Shown piece after piece: positions 61,470-64,000 of a stretch of DNA of 64,000 bases. Every line of letters starts with the position of its first letter. Within the stretch, counting starts at the first letter, position 1. This DNA is from Bacteroidales bacterium (GTDB taxonomy: Bacteria; Bacteroidota; Bacteroidia; Bacteroidales; UBA932). The stretch spans positions 1 through 64,000 of the forward strand of contig SUYN01000013.1 of NCBI GenBank assembly GCA_015060405.1, in the 5' to 3' direction. The position numbers were made by a program, and so were the translations under genes. A model generated the notes under the pieces. That model was not told the origin of the DNA. It ran no database searches and worked only from the letters and a program-made list of their open reading frames with translations.

Positions 61470-64000
61470 ATGTCACACAATTTCTTCCCTCAACGCCCTA
61501 AGGTTACTCCTACGATATATGCATATAGACTGGTAGGAGTAGAATCGCATAAAGGTTTCCTGAAAGTCGGATATACGGATCGGTCTGCTAAGGAACGCAT
61601 TGATGAGCAGTTGCATACCAGCAAGGTAAAATATGGAATCGTGCTGGTGGAGTCTGCTATGTCGAATGACGGTTCTTGTTTTACTGACAAGGATGTTCAT
61701 AAATTACTTGAACGCAAGGGTTTCCGTCGTCTGAATCCGATGGACAAGACTGATGAGTGGTTCAGATGTTCGGTGTCTGATGTTATGGCGGCGATATTAT
61801 CGCTGCGTACAGGTTCTTCTAATGTGGAGAACAGGACTCAGAACTTTGCGATGCGACCTGAACAGTATCGTGCCGTAGAACAGACAAAGACATATTTTGA
61901 GCAAGCTTTAAGAGATGAGCCGAATCGTGTTCCAAAATTCTTGTGGAATGCCAAGATGCGTTTCGGAAAGACGTTTGCGAGTTATCAGTTGGCGAAGAAG
62001 ATGGGATTGTCAAGAGTGCTGATTCTCACGTTCAAACCTGCTGTTGAGTCTGCGTGGAGAGAGGATCTTGTGACGCATCTTGACTTTGAAGGATGGCAAT
62101 ATATCTCGAATAAGGATGCACGTAATAATAACCTGAATATTGATCAGGAGTTCCAGAGGGCCGACAAGTCAAAGCCTATCGTTGTGTTCGGTTCTTTCCA
62201 GGATATGTTGGGCACAAATGAGAGTGGAGGTATCAAGACGAAGAATGAGTTCATCCATGCCACCAACTGGGATCTGGTGATTTTTGATGAGTATCACTTC
62301 GGAGCGTGGAGGGAGCGTGCGAAGGAGTTGTTTGAGAAAGAGGATGAGGAGGATGCTGTAAACTTTGATGCAGAGAAGTATCAGAAGGAAGAGGCAAGCA
62401 ATGCCATCAATGAGTCTTGGCTCCCAATCTCTACAAAGTATTACCTGTTCTTGTCTGGTACTCCGTTTAGGGCAATAAATAATGGTGAATTTATTGAGGA
62501 GCAGATTTTTAACTGGACATATTCTGATGAGCAGAGGGCAAAAGCTGAGTGGAAAGGTAGTGGTAATCCTTATCTTGCTTTGCCTCGTATGGTAATGCTC
62601 ACGTATAGAATGCCTGATGAGATACAAGAGGTGGCAAAGCAGGGTGAGTTCGATGAGTTTGACCTTAATGTTTTTTTTGCTGCAGAGGGGAAGGGTGAGG
62701 ATGCAAGGTTCAAATATGAGAATGAAGTTCAGAAATGGCTGGATCTTATTCGTGGTTCTTACCTACCAGCAAGTATTGATGACTTGAAGTTAGGGCAGGA
62801 CAAGAGACCTCCGATGCCATTCAGCGACACACGTCTCCTCAATGTACTTTCGCATACTTTATGGTTCTTGCCAAATGTGGCTTCTTGTTTTGCTATGGCT
62901 AATTTGCTGAAACAGAAGCAAAATAGATTTTATCACGATTATAAAGTAGTTGTGTGCGCTGGTACTGTAGCCGGTATCGGACTTGATGCGTTGTACCCGG
63001 TACAAGCGAGTATGGCAGACCCGCTTGAATCAAAGACGATAACTCTATCTTGCGGTAAGTTGACAACTGGCGTTACGGTGAAGCCTTGGACCGGCATATT
63101 TATGCTTCGTAATCTGAAGAGTCCTGAGACATATTTCCAGGCTGCATTCCGTGTGCAGAGTCCGTGGGAGGTGAAGAATGAGGACGGAGACAAGACAATC
63201 ATGAAGAATGAGTGTTATGTGTTCGACTTCGCTCTTGATAGAGCATTGAGACAGATTTCGGATTATAGTTGCAGGCTGGATATCAACGAGTCAAACCCGG
63301 AGGCAAAGGTCGGTGAGTTTATAAAGTTCCTTCCTGTGCTTGCTTATGATGGCAGCAGCATGAAGGAGGTAGATGCACAGGATATTCTTGATATTGCCTT
63401 GGCCGGCACATCGGCAACATTGCTGGCGAAACGTTGGGAGTCGGCATTGCTTGTGAATGTGGATAACGATACTTTGAAGAGATTGCTTGCAAGCCCTGAG
63501 GCAATGAAGGCTTTGATGAACATTGAGGGATTCCGCAATCTGAATAGTGATCTTACTACAATCATCAATAAGTCAGAGGCTGTAAAGAAGGCGAAAAAGG
63601 ATAATCCTAACCCAACTCCAAAGGAGAAGAAGGAACTATCTGACGAGGAGAAGGAGATGAAGAGCAAGCGTAAGCAAATTCAGGAGAAGTTGATTAAGTT
63701 TGCTACGAGGATTCCTGTGTTCATGTATCTGACTGATTATCGTGAGCGTTGCTTGAAAGATGTGATCACACAGTTGGAGCCTGGATTGTTCAAGAAGGTT
63801 ACAGGATTGAGCGTCAGCGATTTCAATATGCTTTGTACTCTTGGCGTATTTAATGCACCATTGATGAACGATGCTATCTTCAAGTTCAAGCGTTATGAGG
63901 ATGCGAGTCTTACATATACCGGTATCAACAAGCATACTTCTGATGAAGTCGGAGGATGGGATACAACTATCCGTAAGTCTCAGTATGAGAAGTTGTTCTA
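61470..64000 (+). CDS. GIY-YIG nuclease-SF2 helicase fusion, restriction subunit (partial)
   Basis: At least 843 residues, open to the right edge, where the final TA could begin a stop codon or a Tyr. Residues about 14-90 are a GIY-YIG (T5orf172-like) nuclease domain: TIYAYRLVGVESHKGFLKVGYTDRS. The helicase has Walker A AKMRFGKT (Gly166-Thr168), DEYH at 273-276 and SGTP at 329-332; a second RecA-like part contains AAFRVQSPW. A Lys/Glu-rich linker lies near residue 705. It starts 6 bases after the SIR2-like gene. Most likely the DNA-cutting and translocating subunit paired with the two methylases. Confidence 0.85.
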   Translation, partial: MSHNFFPQRPKVTPTIYAYRLVGVESHKGFLKVGYTDRSAKERIDEQLHTSKVKYGIVLVESAMSNDGSCFTDKDVHKLLERKGFRRLNPMDKTDEWFRCSVSDVMAAILSLRTGSSNVENRTQNFAMRPEQYRAVEQTKTYFEQALRDEPNRVPKFLWNAKMRFGKTFASYQLAKKMGLSRVLILTFKPAVESAWREDLVTHLDFEGWQYISNKDARNNNLNIDQEFQRADKSKPIVVFGSFQDMLGTNESGGIKTKNEFIHATNWDLVIFDEYHFGAWRERAKELFEKEDEEDAVNFDAEKYQKEEASNAINESWLPISTKYYLFLSGTPFRAINNGEFIEEQIFNWTYSDEQRAKAEWKGSGNPYLALPRMVMLTYRMPDEIQEVAKQGEFDEFDLNVFFAAEGKGEDARFKYENEVQKWLDLIRGSYLPASIDDLKLGQDKRPPMPFSDTRLLNVLSHTLWFLPNVASCFAMANLLKQKQNRFYHDYKVVVCAGTVAGIGLDALYPVQASMADPLESKTITLSCGKLTTGVTVKPWTGIFMLRNLKSPETYFQAAFRVQSPWEVKNEDGDKTIMKNECYVFDFALDRALRQISDYSCRLDINESNPEAKVGEFIKFLPVLAYDGSSMKEVDAQDILDIALAGTSATLLAKRWESALLVNVDNDTLKRLLASPEAMKALMNIEGFRNLNSDLTTIINKSEAVKKAKKDNPNPTPKEKKELSDEEKEMKSKRKQIQEKLIKFATRIPVFMYLTDYRERCLKDVITQLEPGLFKKVTGLSVSDFNMLCTLGVFNAPLMNDAIFKFKRYEDASLTYTGINKHTSDEVGGWDTTIRKSQYEKLF

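Noticed and set aside
56999..64000. Integrative island with tRNA 3'-end attachment duplication
   Set aside because: No integrase gene and no second copy of the tRNA 3' end were seen before the right edge; the far end may lie outside.

Overview
This window is a stretch of chromosome from a Bacteroidales bacterium (Bacteroidota), genus not determinable. Lineage signs are the recurrent promoter element TAnnTTTG with an upstream TTTG or TTG, weak or absent Shine-Dalgarno sites, a bifunctional DAHP synthase-chorismate mutase, lipoprotein signals, and the 5' end of a 16S rRNA gene (minus strand) at the left edge.

Layout. 1-3145: 16S 5' end and its promoter, a split chromate transporter pair and an AspT/YidE-type transporter. 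3207-10519: GH20 hexosaminidase lipoprotein, a polysaccharide flippase divergent from a lipoprotein cyclophilin, a HAD phosphatase, an unknown membrane protein, and an ECF sigma factor with a membrane partner. 10548-14664 (minus): tsf, rpsB, rpsI, rplM, pfkA. 14710-19237: GH3 glycosidase, dusB, lpxK. 19218-23338 (minus): a complete Phe/Tyr branch operon (pheA, aminotransferase, tyrA, DAHP synthase-chorismate mutase) preceded by what reads as a classical attenuator: a 20-codon Phe/Tyr-rich leader peptide, competing hairpins and an intrinsic terminator. 23352-36367: frr, pyrH, a lone succinate dehydrogenase/fumarate reductase cytochrome b, aminopeptidase P, PspC, hemW, envelope proteins, a degenerate M16 protein, a TPR protein and a U32 protein. 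36354-53880: prmC, ddl, PBP1A, topA, an Lrp regulator, ispD, the mreB-mreC-mreD-PBP2-rodA elongation cluster, ahcY and fabG.

From about 53900 the DNA becomes accessory. A comF-like gene carries an in-frame 18-bp/12-bp tandem-repeat insertion (Gly-rich, about 52 residues) directly before its PRPP loop. A RAYT-like HUH protein sits beside a cluster of palindromes. A decayed glycosyltransferase fragment follows. At 56688-57049 a tRNA-Leu(UAA) gene is interrupted in the anticodon (U34/A35) by a 276-nt group I intron, with an HNH nuclease gene immediately downstream. After it the DNA is visibly more AT-rich and holds a four-gene defence-like cassette: a frameshifted small adenine methylase, an Eco57I-type methylase, a SIR2-like NAD-binding protein with a zinc ribbon, and a GIY-YIG nuclease-SF2 helicase fusion that runs to the right edge.

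The strongest discoveries are the Phe/Tyr attenuator, the intron-containing tRNA-Leu with its neighbouring HNH gene, and the methylase-SIR2-GIY-YIG/helicase cassette. All calls come from reading the sequence; no database search was possible.
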